Below the pieces are notes generated by a model. It made no database searches. It worked only from the letters and a program-made list of their open reading frames with translations, and was not told where the DNA came from. Shown here in pieces: positions 15,414 through 23,362 of a DNA stretch of 35,869 nt. Positions within the stretch are counted from its first letter, which is position 1; the number at the start of each line of letters is the position of its first letter. Source of the DNA: Actinomycetes bacterium (GTDB lineage: Bacteria > Actinomycetota > Actinomycetes > Mycobacteriales > Mycobacteriaceae); contig JAEWRC010000016.1 in NCBI GenBank assembly GCA_023460175.1, positions 1-35,869 of the forward strand. The letters are read 5' to 3'. The translations under genes were made by a program, and so were the position numbers.

Positions 15414-16805
15414 ATGACGAACACAGTCGACCGCCCGGTGCAACCGGGTGAGGCGCGTTCGGCGGGCCCGACCGTGCAGAGCCTGCTGGCCACCGACAGC
15501 CGGGAGGTGCCCACCCCCCTGCGGGAGGAATCCTACGAGTACCTCGGCTCGGCGGACATCGACAAGGACCGCTACCTGACCCACGAGTTCCACCGCCTCG
15601 AGGTGGAGAAGGTGTGGAAGAAGGCCTGGCAGTTCGCCTGTCGGGAGGAGGATATCCCCGAGGCCGGCGACTACCTGGTCTACGACGTCGCCGACATCTC
15701 CCTGATTGTCGTGCGCACCGAGGGCGGCGGCATCAAGGCCTACCACAACGCGTGCCTGCATCGCGGCACCCGGCTGTGTGACGACAGCGGCCACGCCAAC
15801 CAATTGCGTTGTCCCTTCCACGGTTTCACCTGGAGCCTCGAAGGCGCGCTGACCGACGTGCCGTGCCGGTGGGATTTTCCGCATGTGCGGGCGGAAGAGT
15901 TCGGGCTGCCCGAGGCCCAGACCGGGCTCTGGGCCGGGTTCGTGTTCGTCAACCCGGACCCCGAGGCCGAGTCGCTGGAGACCTATCTCGGTGACCTGGA
16001 CAAGCACTTCGCGCCGTTCGCGTTGCAGGACCGTTTCAAGGCCATCCACGTGGCCAAGGTCATCGACTGCAACTGGAAGGTCGGCATCGAGGCCTTCCTG
16101 GAGTCCTACCACGTGATCGCGACCCATCCGCAGTTGCTCGAGTACCTCGGCGACTCCAATACCCAGTACGACATTTACTCGCGCGCCGACGGGTTGCCCG
16201 GCTTCAATCGGATGATCACGCCACAGGCGACCAGCAGCCCGCACCTGGAACCGCTGGAACCCCAGGACGTTCTCGACGCGATGTTCCGAGACTTCTATCC
16301 CGACGGGGTGGGCGCCTTCGAGGTCCCCGAGGGCGCGTCGGCGCGCCCGATCGTCGCCGAAGCCATGCGGGCGAACCTGGCCACGGCCACGGGCGCGGAT
16401 CTGTCGGGGACCAGCGACTCGGAGATCCTGGATGCCATCCAGTATTTCGTCTTCCCGAACATGGTGCCGTGGGCCGGCGTCGGGGCGCCCCTGACGTATC
16501 GGTTCCGGCCCTACGGCAACGACCCGGATCGCTGCATCTTCGACATCATGATGCTCACGCCGCTGCCGGCCGGCGTGCCGAAGCCGAAGACCGGGCCGGT
16601 GCACTGGCTGGGGCCCGACGAGGACTACAGCGCTGCACCCGAACTCGGTGGGCTGTGCGCGGTGTTCAACCAGGACCTGGCGAACCTGCCGCGCATTCAA
16701 CGCGGGCTGAAGTCGATGACCAAGCCGGGCGTGACGCTGGCGAACTATCAGGAGATCCGGATCCGGCAGTTCCACCAAGATCTCGACGCCTACCTTGACC
16801 GCTGA
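15414..16805 (+). CDS. Rieske non-haem iron oxygenase, alpha subunit
   Basis: This is a 463-residue ring-hydroxylating-type oxygenase. The Rieske 2Fe-2S motif is C114-x-H116 ... C133-x-x-H136 (C-L-H-R-G and C-P-F-H-G). The catalytic mononuclear iron site is the F-L-E-S-Y-H-x-x-x-x-H segment that follows V-G-I-E-A. The start ATG 15414 has AGGAGG with 6-nt spacing; the frame is open earlier, but only inside the SDR gene. There is no beta subunit or ferredoxin/reductase in this operon, so it resembles the alpha-only oxygenases that attack terpenoid or other non-aromatic substrates. Its electron donor must come from elsewhere. A role in oxidising CCD products is inferred. Confidence 0.92.
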   Translation: MTNTVDRPVQPGEARSAGPTVQSLLATDSREVPTPLREESYEYLGSADIDKDRYLTHEFHRLEVEKVWKKAWQFACREEDIPEAGDYLVYDVADISLIVVRTEGGGIKAYHNACLHRGTRLCDDSGHANQLRCPFHGFTWSLEGALTDVPCRWDFPHVRAEEFGLPEAQTGLWAGFVFVNPDPEAESLETYLGDLDKHFAPFALQDRFKAIHVAKVIDCNWKVGIEAFLESYHVIATHPQLLEYLGDSNTQYDIYSRADGLPGFNRMITPQATSSPHLEPLEPQDVLDAMFRDFYPDGVGAFEVPEGASARPIVAEAMRANLATATGADLSGTSDSEILDAIQYFVFPNMVPWAGVGAPLTYRFRPYGNDPDRCIFDIMMLTPLPAGVPKPKTGPVHWLGPDEDYSAAPELGGLCAVFNQDLANLPRIQRGLKSMTKPGVTLANYQEIRIRQFHQDLDAYLDR

Positions 16806-16845
16806 GGCGGACCCCCTGGTTGCACTCGTGCGCGATGATAGGGGG

Positions 16846-17490
16846 GTGAGTGAAAACAAGGTGAGCAGGCCCGGGCCGGGACGTCCGGCCGGAATCGACA
16901 GCGTCGACACCCGGCAGCGAGTCATCGACGCAGCGTGCCGCTGCTTCGCACAGTTCGGCTACGGGCCGGCCACCAACAACCTCATTGCCGAAATGGCCGG
17001 TGTCACCGCGGGATCCGTCTATTACCACTTCGGCACGAAGCGCAAGCTGTTCGATGCGGTCTGCGACGACGTCTACGGCAAGATCGTCGCGCGGTCCTCG
17101 CAGGTGATGGCCGGCGCCCACACCGTGCGCGGGTTGTTGCGCGCGGTGCTCACCGAATCGATGCGGATCAACCACGAGTCGCCGGCGTTGGCCGGCTTCG
17201 TGGCGACCGCGCCGATCGACGCGCGCCGCCACGAGGAACTCTCGGAGGCGTTCGCCAAGCAGGCCACGACGATGGCCGAGGCGCTCGCCGGTGCGGTGGC
17301 CACCGGCCAGGAGGGCGGGCTGATCCCGACCGATCTGGATCCCCGGGAGGTCGCGGGCATGATCAGCGCCATCGTCGACGGGTTCGCCCACGCGGCGGCC
17401 TCCCATGACGCCGCCGCGATGGACCGGATGAACCAACTGATCGACACCTTGCTCCTGGAACCCGGCGCGGACCCGCCGGCCGACCCCTGA
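16846..17490 (+). CDS. TetR-family transcriptional regulator (operon-embedded)
   Basis: This is a 214-residue protein. The N-terminal HTH (T-R-Q-R-V-I-D-A-A-C-R-C-F ... V-T-A-G-S-V-Y-Y-H-F-G-T-K-R-K-L-F) is canonical TetR, and the C-terminal ligand domain is all-helical and Ala-rich. Start GTG 16846 is favoured because it gives the usual short Arg/Pro/Gly-rich lead before the HTH. A TTG at 16795 overlapping the Rieske stop, or a GTG at 16861, are alternatives. The gene is the third of four in the SDR-Rieske-TetR-CCD2 operon, so it probably autoregulates through the palindromes at 14548-14573, also covering the divergent P450-mce operon. Confidence 0.85.
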   Translation: MSENKVSRPGPGRPAGIDSVDTRQRVIDAACRCFAQFGYGPATNNLIAEMAGVTAGSVYYHFGTKRKLFDAVCDDVYGKIVARSSQVMAGAHTVRGLLRAVLTESMRINHESPALAGFVATAPIDARRHEELSEAFAKQATTMAEALAGAVATGQEGGLIPTDLDPREVAGMISAIVDGFAHAAASHDAAAMDRMNQLIDTLLLEPGADPPADP

Positions 17491-17502
17491 GGACCGAACA
17501 TC

Positions 17503-18957
17503 ATGGCAAGCACGGCTTTTCGCGAGAGTCCCTTTCTGACCGGCCATCACCGTCCCAACCGGATGGAGGTGGAGGCGCCGGACCTGTTCGTCGAGGGGGA
17601 ACTGCCCGAGGATCTGGCGGGGGTGTTCTACCGCAACGGCGCCGAGCCGCTGTATCCGCCGACCGACGAGGACTACCACTGGTTCGACGGCGACGGCATG
17701 GTCTACGCGTTCTACCTCGCCGAGGGGCGGGTGGCGATGCGCAACCGGTGGGTTCGCACCGACAAGCTGCTGCTGGAGATGAAGGCCGGCCGGCGCCTGT
17801 TCGGGGTGCACGGCAACCCGATGACCAGTGACCCGCTGGCCGCCGGAACCCGCTACAACACCGCCAACACCAACGTGATCCTGCACGGCGGCAAGCTGCT
17901 GGCGCTGATGGAGGGCGCCCCGCCGGTCGAGATGAACCCGCGCACCCTCGAGACCGTCGGCGAACACCACTACGGCGGGGTGATCACCACGACATTCTCG
18001 GCGCATCCCACGGTCGACCAGCACACCGGCGAGCTGATCAACATCGGCGTGCTCGCGCCGTACGGCGGCGAGGCGCCTCAAATCCGGTACGACGTCATCG
18101 ATTCCGCGGGAAATCCGACCAGGACCGAGTTCATCCCGATCCCGCATCAAACGATGATGCACACATTCTTCGTCACCGAGAACTTCGTGGTCTTCCCGGT
18201 CACCCCGCTGGACGTCAGCCTGCAGCGCGCGATCTCGGGCGGCCCGATGGTGGCCTGGGACACCGAGCGGCCGACGAAGCTCGGCGTCATGCCGCGCGAC
18301 GGCGGTGCCGCCGACGTCCGGTGGTTCGAGGCCGAACCTCGGCACATGATGCATCAGGCCAACGTGTGGGAGGACGGCGACAAGATCGTCGCCGATGTCG
18401 CGGCGGCCGAGGGGACCGCGCTGTTCCCCGACATCGACGGTCAGCGCCGCTCCCACCGGGAGACTCGACAGAGCTTGCGCCGCTGGACCATCGACCCCGC
18501 GGCGCCCACCGACGTGCTGCGCGAGGTCATCCTCAACGACCGCGACATCCAGTTCCCGCGCCCCGACGATCGATTGATGACCCGTCGCAGCCGGCACGCC
18601 TTCGCCAACTCCAACCTGAACTCCGTCGACGGCCGGGCCGACGGTATGGACGCGGTGGTGCGGGTGGACACCGAGACCGGAGCCGAGGACTTCTACCACT
18701 TCGGCGACGGGGCCGCGGCCGGCGAGCTGATCTTCGCCCCGCGCGTCGGCGGCACCGACGAACTCGACGGGTACGCGCTGACGCTGGTGCACCGGGCGGG
18801 GGAGGCCGAGACCGAGCTGGCGGTGTTCGAGGCCGGCGCGCTGGCCGCCGGACCGGTGGCACGGGTGAAGGTTCCGTTCCGGATCCCCAGCGGATTTCAC
18901 TGCAACTACTACAGCAGCGACAGCCCGCTGTATCGGCAGGCACTCGGGGTGGGCTGA
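17503..18957 (+). CDS. Carotenoid cleavage oxygenase (RPE65/CCD family), CCD2
   Basis: This is a 484-residue second member of the family, clearly different from CCD1 in sequence. The four iron ligands are H168 (F-S-A-H-P), H220 (M-M-H-T-F), H284 (M-M-H-Q-A-N) and H466 (G-F-H-C-N-Y), and the early motif W-F-D-G-D-G-M is present. H284 is followed by acidic residues as in active enzymes. It lies 12 bp after the TetR gene and is the last gene of the SDR-Rieske operon. Having two divergent cleavage oxygenases in neighbouring operons suggests sequential cuts, as with CCD7 and CCD8 in plants, or attack at two positions of one polyene. Lignostilbene- or isoeugenol-type activity remains an alternative. 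Confidence 0.92.
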   Translation: MASTAFRESPFLTGHHRPNRMEVEAPDLFVEGELPEDLAGVFYRNGAEPLYPPTDEDYHWFDGDGMVYAFYLAEGRVAMRNRWVRTDKLLLEMKAGRRLFGVHGNPMTSDPLAAGTRYNTANTNVILHGGKLLALMEGAPPVEMNPRTLETVGEHHYGGVITTTFSAHPTVDQHTGELINIGVLAPYGGEAPQIRYDVIDSAGNPTRTEFIPIPHQTMMHTFFVTENFVVFPVTPLDVSLQRAISGGPMVAWDTERPTKLGVMPRDGGAADVRWFEAEPRHMMHQANVWEDGDKIVADVAAAEGTALFPDIDGQRRSHRETRQSLRRWTIDPAAPTDVLREVILNDRDIQFPRPDDRLMTRRSRHAFANSNLNSVDGRADGMDAVVRVDTETGAEDFYHFGDGAAAGELIFAPRVGGTDELDGYALTLVHRAGEAETELAVFEAGALAAGPVARVKVPFRIPSGFHCNYYSSDSPLYRQALGVG

Positions 18958-18965
18958 GGAATCCC

Positions 18966-19571
18966 TCAGTCGGGCAGCTTGATGACCGAGGTGTACATCT
19001 CGATCACCGGCCGGTAGAGATCCATGCCGTCGAGTTGGCTGCCCAGGATCACCGAGTCGCTGGTGGCCACCAGGGTCTCCGCGAAGATCAGCGGCGGGAT
19101 CGACAGCGTGGCCCCCAACTTGTCCATGCTCTCGACGATGAAATCGGCGAGCTTGGTGACGACCTCGGAGCGTTTCGCCGCCACCCGGTCCCGGGCGTCG
19201 GGGTTGCGGTGCAGATACAGCGTGAACTCCAACCCGAGCGCGGCCTGCTGGGCGCCGCGGTCGAGGCTGAGCTGACGCCACCGCTCGGCGATCTGGTCGA
19301 GTTCGTGGGCGCCGACCCGGGTCGCCGAGGCCATCACCTCGGCGAAGCTGTCGAAGTATCGCCGCCAGTACCGGTCGCTGACCGCCAGGAACAGATCTTC
19401 CTTGGTGGCGAAGTGCTTGTAGATGGCGCCCTTGGTGTAGCCGGCGGCGTACGCGATGTCGTCGAGAGTGGCTGCGGTGAAGCCCTTTTCGCCGAAGACG
19501 ACCTCGGCGGCATCCAGCAGCAGGGAGCGGGTGTGCTCGAGTCGCCGCTCCCGGGTCCAGCGCTCCGCCAT
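18966..19571 (-). CDS. TetR-family transcriptional regulator, divergent from the AveC operon
   Basis: This is a 201-residue protein. The HTH lies at about residues 35-56 (T-L-D-D-I-A-Y-A-A-G-Y-T-K-G-A-I-Y-K-H-F) and is followed by K-E-D-L-F. ATG 19571 (M-A-E-R-W) is chosen over an in-frame TTG at 19589 because it sits at the usual distance from the HTH. The C-terminal domain has W-R-x-L-S-L-D-R-G and L-Y-L-H-R-N-P, seen in many actinobacterial TetR proteins. It is divergently transcribed from the AveC-CbbQ-CbbO trio, with a perfect 15-bp palindrome between them, and is convergent with CCD2 (8 bp apart). It likely represses the trio and itself. Confidence 0.88.
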   Translation of the reverse strand: MAERWTRERRLEHTRSLLLDAAEVVFGEKGFTAATLDDIAYAAGYTKGAIYKHFATKEDLFLAVSDRYWRRYFDSFAEVMASATRVGAHELDQIAERWRQLSLDRGAQQAALGLEFTLYLHRNPDARDRVAAKRSEVVTKLADFIVESMDKLGATLSIPPLIFAETLVATSDSVILGSQLDGMDLYRPVIEMYTSVIKLPD

Positions 19572-19588
19572 GCGATGAGTCTGCCACA

Positions 19589-19603
19589 AGTTTCCAAGAA
19601 ACT
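19589..19603. promoter_or_regulatory. 15-bp palindromic operator candidate
   Basis: AGTTTCCAAGAAACT is a perfect inverted repeat (AGTTTC/GAAACT, 3-bp centre). It lies directly upstream of the -35 box of the AveC operon and 17 bp before the TetR ATG, the expected place for a TetR operator controlling both directions. Confidence 0.6.
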
Positions 19604-19604
19604 A

Positions 19605-19634
19605 TTGAGTCACCCGGATACTTGTCGGTATATT
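19605..19634 (+). promoter_or_regulatory. Sigma-A-like promoter giving a probable leaderless message
   Basis: TTGAGT (19605-19610) and TATATT (19629-19634) are spaced 18 bp. The -10 ends 8 nt before GTG 19643, so the transcript would begin at or next to the start codon, a frequent arrangement in mycobacteria. This is the main reason for choosing GTG 19643 for the AveC-like gene. Confidence 0.6.
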
Positions 19635-19642
19635 CACGCTCC

Positions 19643-20809
19643 GTGAGCGAACTGGCGAATCAAAAGCCCGCGAAAACGGAGTCTCTGAGCAGCGTCGGCC
19701 GCCTCGACGCACCGGCGGCGCGGTCGTCGAGACGGGTCAAGATCTGGGCGACCGCCGGCGGCGTCATCCTGGCGTTCCAGATCTACGTGTGGATCCGGTG
19801 GATCACCGGGCCCTACTTCGAGCGGGTCGACCCTGGACCGACGGATCCGCCGACCTTCATGAAGGTCGCCCTGATGCTTTGGCAGATCGGTTCGCCGGTG
19901 CTGTTCCCGGTGGCGATCTGGTGGTTCATCATCCGGCCCTGGCGGCGCGAACGGCGGATCACCCTCGACGGCATGCTCATGGTGTCCACCGGGTTGTTCT
20001 TCTTCCAGGACCCGCTGCTGAACTACATCAACACCTGGTGCACCTACAACGCGTGGGCGTTCAACATGGGTTCGTGGGCCCCGCACGTGCCCGGGTGGAT
20101 GTCGCCGGAGCGGCCCGGCGCGCAGGTGGCAGAACCGTTGGGCATCAACGTCTCCGGCTACGCCTACGGGGTGCTGCTGTGCACGATCCTGGGCTGCTGG
20201 ATCATGCGCAAGGCCCAGCAGCGCTGGCCCAACCTGGGCACCAAGGGGCTGATCGCCGTCGCGTTCGCCTGGGGCTTCGTCTTCGACTTCGTGATGGAGG
20301 GCCTGGTCCTCATGCCGCTGGGGATGTACAGCTTCCCCGGTGCCATCCAGTCGCTGTCGATCAACGCCGGCACCTACTACCAGTGGCCCATCTACGAGGG
20401 GCTGATGTGGGGCGGTGTGCAGGCCGCGCTGTGCTGCCTGCGGTTCTTCACCGACGACCGCGGTCGCACCGTCGTGGAGAAGGGGCTCGACAACATCCGG
20501 GGCGGCTTCGCCAAGCAGCAGTTCGTCCGCTTCCTGGCGATCTTCGCCGCGGTCAGCGCCTCCTTCTTCGTCTTCTACATCATCCCCGCGCAGTTCATGG
20601 CCACCCACGCTGACCCGTGGCCCGAGGACGTGCAGAAGCGGTCCTACTTCACCTCGGGCCTGTGCGGTGATGGCACCGACCGGCCCTGCCCCGACCCGTC
20701 GCTGCCGATCCCCACCCGGCATTCTGGCTTCGTCAACGTCGACGGCGAACTCGTCCTGCCCGACGGGATCCAGATGCCGGCGGTGGTGCCGCACGAGGGT
20801 AGGGAATGA
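19643..20809 (+). CDS. AveC-like (spirocyclase AveC family) membrane protein
   Basis: This is a 388-residue integral membrane protein with about seven hydrophobic helices. Conserved-looking aromatic segments include F-F-Q-D-P-L-L-N-Y-I-N-T-W-C, N-M-G-S-W-A-P-H-V-P-G-W and F-D-F-V-M-E-G. I recognise this pattern as the actinobacterial 'spirocyclase AveC family'; AveC itself catalyses dehydration and spiroketal formation in avermectin synthesis. A polar, Cys-containing C-terminal tail (G-L-C-G-D-G-T-D-R-P-C) follows the last helix. GTG 19643 is chosen over TTG 19622 from promoter position. Its stop overlaps the next gene's ATG. In this setting it may act on an oxygenated lipid at the membrane, but its reaction is unknown. 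Confidence 0.7.
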   Translation: MSELANQKPAKTESLSSVGRLDAPAARSSRRVKIWATAGGVILAFQIYVWIRWITGPYFERVDPGPTDPPTFMKVALMLWQIGSPVLFPVAIWWFIIRPWRRERRITLDGMLMVSTGLFFFQDPLLNYINTWCTYNAWAFNMGSWAPHVPGWMSPERPGAQVAEPLGINVSGYAYGVLLCTILGCWIMRKAQQRWPNLGTKGLIAVAFAWGFVFDFVMEGLVLMPLGMYSFPGAIQSLSINAGTYYQWPIYEGLMWGGVQAALCCLRFFTDDRGRTVVEKGLDNIRGGFAKQQFVRFLAIFAAVSASFFVFYIIPAQFMATHADPWPEDVQKRSYFTSGLCGDGTDRPCPDPSLPIPTRHSGFVNVDGELVLPDGIQMPAVVPHEGRE

Positions 20810-21645
20810 CAGTGTCGACCGACAACGGCGCCGGGACGCTCGAACAGGCCCTCGAAAAAACCTCTGCCGCACCGTTCTACCGCGCGGTCGGCGATGAGGT
20901 CGAGGTGTTCCGCGCGGCGGCCCGCCGCGGGCTGCCCGTGCTGCTCAAGGGGCCGACCGGGTGCGGCAAGACCCGGTTCGTGGAGGCCATGGCGCACGAA
21001 CTGGGCCGCGAACTGGTCACCGTCGCGGGCCACGAGGACCTGACGTCGGCCGATCTGGTGGGCCGGTTCCTGCTCCAAGGCGGCGACACCGTCTGGGTGG
21101 ACGGGCCGTTGACCCGCGCGGTGCGCGGCGGCGGGATCTGCTACCTGGACGAGGTCGTCGAGGCGCGTCAGGACACCACGGTGGTCATCCATCCGCTTGC
21201 GGATCACCGGCGGGAGTTGCCGATCGACCGCCTCGGCACCACGCTGGCCGCCGCGCCGGGATTCCAGTTGGTCATCTCGTACAACCCGGGCTATCAGTCG
21301 GTGCTGAAGAACATCAAGGAATCCACCCGGCAACGGTTCGTGGCCATCGAATTGGATTTCCCGCCGCCGGCAGTGGAGACCGAGATCGTCGCGCACGAGT
21401 CGGGCGTGGACTCCGAGACCGCGGCGGTGCTGGTGCGGATCGGCAAGGCGATCCGCACCATCGACGGCTCGCCGCTGCGCGAGGCCTCGTCCACCCGGAT
21501 GCTGGTGCTGGCCGGGGGGCTGATCGCCGAGGGACTCAGCGTGCGCCGGTCGGTGCAGGCTGCGGTCGTCGAGGCGCTCTCCGACGACCGTGAGGTGATC
21601 GGCGCGCTCGGCGAACTCGTCGACGCCATCCTGCCGCGCCCGTGA
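20806..21645 (+). CDS. CbbQ/NorQ-type AAA+ ATPase (MoxR family)
   Basis: This is a 279-residue MoxR-group AAA+ protein. Walker A is G-P-T-G-C-G-K-T (49-56), Walker B I-C-Y-L-D-E (111-116), sensor-1 S-Y-N (158-160) and the arginine segment S-T-R-Q-R (173-177). The CbbQ/NirQ/NorQ signature G-H-E-D-L-T-S-A-D-L-V-G-R is present. These ATPases work with a VWA partner to activate metalloenzymes: CbbQO remodels Rubisco, and NorQD is needed for non-haem iron in nitric oxide reductase. Neither Rubisco nor Nor genes are present here. ATG 20806 overlaps the AveC stop, and its own stop overlaps the next start. Confidence 0.9.
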   Translation: MTVSTDNGAGTLEQALEKTSAAPFYRAVGDEVEVFRAAARRGLPVLLKGPTGCGKTRFVEAMAHELGRELVTVAGHEDLTSADLVGRFLLQGGDTVWVDGPLTRAVRGGGICYLDEVVEARQDTTVVIHPLADHRRELPIDRLGTTLAAAPGFQLVISYNPGYQSVLKNIKESTRQRFVAIELDFPPPAVETEIVAHESGVDSETAAVLVRIGKAIRTIDGSPLREASSTRMLVLAGGLIAEGLSVRRSVQAAVVEALSDDREVIGALGELVDAILPRP

Positions 21646-23342
21646 CGGAAGCGGAAAACCGTGGGCCGCAGCGGCTCCGGCTGCTGGCCGGCTACCTGGC
21701 CGGCCGCGCCGTCGACGTGGCCGAAGCCCCCGCGGGGCAGCCGGCGTACACCGACGGTCTGGTGGTCTTCGTCTCCCACGGTGGCTCCGCCGATCAGCAG
21801 CGCCGCGAGGTGCTGATCCAGGCGGGGCTGCTCGGCGCGGGCAGCCTGGACCCGGCGCTGCTGCGGTCGTTGCGGGGCCGCGGCGGGGCGGCCCGGCGCT
21901 ATCTGTCGATCGAGGGCCGGCGGGTGCTGGCCGACCTGGCCCACCGGCTCCCGTTGGCCGCCGAGTGCTGTCCCGGCGGGATGCCGGACAGTTCGTCGGC
22001 CGCTGAGTCGCTACAAATCGCCCGCAACCGTGCGAAAGTCGACGATCCACCGCCGTGGTTCGGCGTCCTCAAGCCGCTTCAGGTGACCGGCGGCGCGGCC
22101 CCGGCGGGCGCGGCCGCATCGGAGCAGGACCTGCATTTCGAGATCACCGCCGGCGCCGATGACGACGACCCCGACGACGATGACCCGGACGACGAGGAGG
22201 GGCCTTCGGAGGAGAGCAAGATCCTCAAGCTCTTCGACAACCCGTTGTTCAACTCCGAAGCGGTGGGTGACTTCCTGCGCAAGCTGCTCGGCAGTTCGTC
22301 GGGTTCCGCGGACAACCAGTCCGGCGGCGGGGGACTGCGGGCGCGCGCGGTGCGACAGGGCCGCGCGGCCGGACCGCAGGCACGCCCGCTGGCCACCCGC
22401 GTCCGTTTCACCGACGAGGCCAATCCCGCCGCCACCGTGGGGGTCGGCGGCGCGCTGCACCCCGAATGGGATGTCGACAACCAGCGCTATCGGCCCGACT
22501 GGTGCCGGGTCATCGACTACCCGTTCACGGCGCCCGCGGAGTTCTCGGCCGCCGCGATCGCGCCGGATGAGGTGCTGCGGCGGCGGCTGGCCCGCATCGG
22601 GCTGGGCTTGAAGACGTTGCGGCGCAGGCCGGATGGCGACGAACTCGACACCGAGGCGCTGGTCGAGTTCTCGGTGGATCTGCGCTCGGGGGTTTCCCCG
22701 CCCGAACACATCCATATCGAACACCGCAAGACCGCCCGCGACCTGGGCGTGTTGCTGCTGCTGGATGCGTCGGGATCGGCGACCGATACCGACCCCGCCG
22801 GCCTGGCGGTGCACGATCACCAGCGCCGGGCGGCCGCCACCATCGCGGCCACGTTGGAAGAACTCGGCGACCGGGTCGCGGTGTACGCATTCTGGTCCAA
22901 GGGCCGAGGTGCCGTGCACCTGCCGGCGCTCAAGACGTTCGACCAGCGGTTCACCGCGCTGAGCCGCGCCCGGCTCAATCAGCTGCAGCCGTCGAACTAC
23001 ACCCGGCTGGGGGCGGCGATCCGGGGCGCCGGAGAGATCCTGAAAACACAAGCGGGGACGCCCAATCGGTTGCTGCTCGTGCTCTCCGACGGGCATCCCT
23101 ACGACCACGGCTACGAGGGCCGCTACGCCGAAGCCGACTCCCGCCGGGCCCTCGACGAGCTACGCCGAGACGGCGTCGCATGCCTGTGCCTGTCGGTGGG
23201 TGCCGACACCGACGGCGACGCGCTAGAGCGGGTCTTCGGCTCGGCCAGTCATGCCGGCGCCGCGACGCTGGCCGAATTGTCGCCGCGCATGGACGAGCTG
23301 TTCCTGACCTCGTTGCGCGAACTGGCCGCCCCGGCGACATAA
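21642..23342 (+). CDS. CbbO/NorD-type von Willebrand factor A protein
   Basis: This is a 566-residue protein. The C-terminal VWA domain (about 365-560) has the intact MIDAS motif D375-A-S-G-S379, later V-L-S-D-G-H-P-Y-D and G-R-Y-A-E-A-D-S-R-R-A-L, as in CbbO/NorD. The N-terminal half is Ala/Arg-rich, with a very acidic linker at about residues 172-193 (runs of Asp and Glu). The start GTG 21642 overlaps the CbbQ-like stop (GTGA). It is the adaptor that would link the AAA+ motor to its client. The client is probably a neighbouring enzyme, such as the AveC-like protein, the Rieske oxygenase or a CCD. Confidence 0.88.
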   Translation: MTEAENRGPQRLRLLAGYLAGRAVDVAEAPAGQPAYTDGLVVFVSHGGSADQQRREVLIQAGLLGAGSLDPALLRSLRGRGGAARRYLSIEGRRVLADLAHRLPLAAECCPGGMPDSSSAAESLQIARNRAKVDDPPPWFGVLKPLQVTGGAAPAGAAASEQDLHFEITAGADDDDPDDDDPDDEEGPSEESKILKLFDNPLFNSEAVGDFLRKLLGSSSGSADNQSGGGGLRARAVRQGRAAGPQARPLATRVRFTDEANPAATVGVGGALHPEWDVDNQRYRPDWCRVIDYPFTAPAEFSAAAIAPDEVLRRRLARIGLGLKTLRRRPDGDELDTEALVEFSVDLRSGVSPPEHIHIEHRKTARDLGVLLLLDASGSATDTDPAGLAVHDHQRRAAATIAATLEELGDRVAVYAFWSKGRGAVHLPALKTFDQRFTALSRARLNQLQPSNYTRLGAAIRGAGEILKTQAGTPNRLLLVLSDGHPYDHGYEGRYAEADSRRALDELRRDGVACLCLSVGADTDGDALERVFGSASHAGAATLAELSPRMDELFLTSLRELAAPAT

Positions 23343-23362
23343 GTTACTGCCGGGCAAGTGCT

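Noticed and set aside
16666..19587. A 973-codon minus-strand frame antisense to Rieske, TetR and CCD2
   Set aside because: It has no domain signal and reads like an antisense shadow. The genes on the other strand have intact motifs and ribosome sites, and the TetR at 18966 uses a different frame.
20806..23342. Part of a Rubisco or denitrification locus
   Set aside because: No cbbL/cbbS or norB/norC genes occur in the window; the pair is coupled to an AveC-like gene instead.
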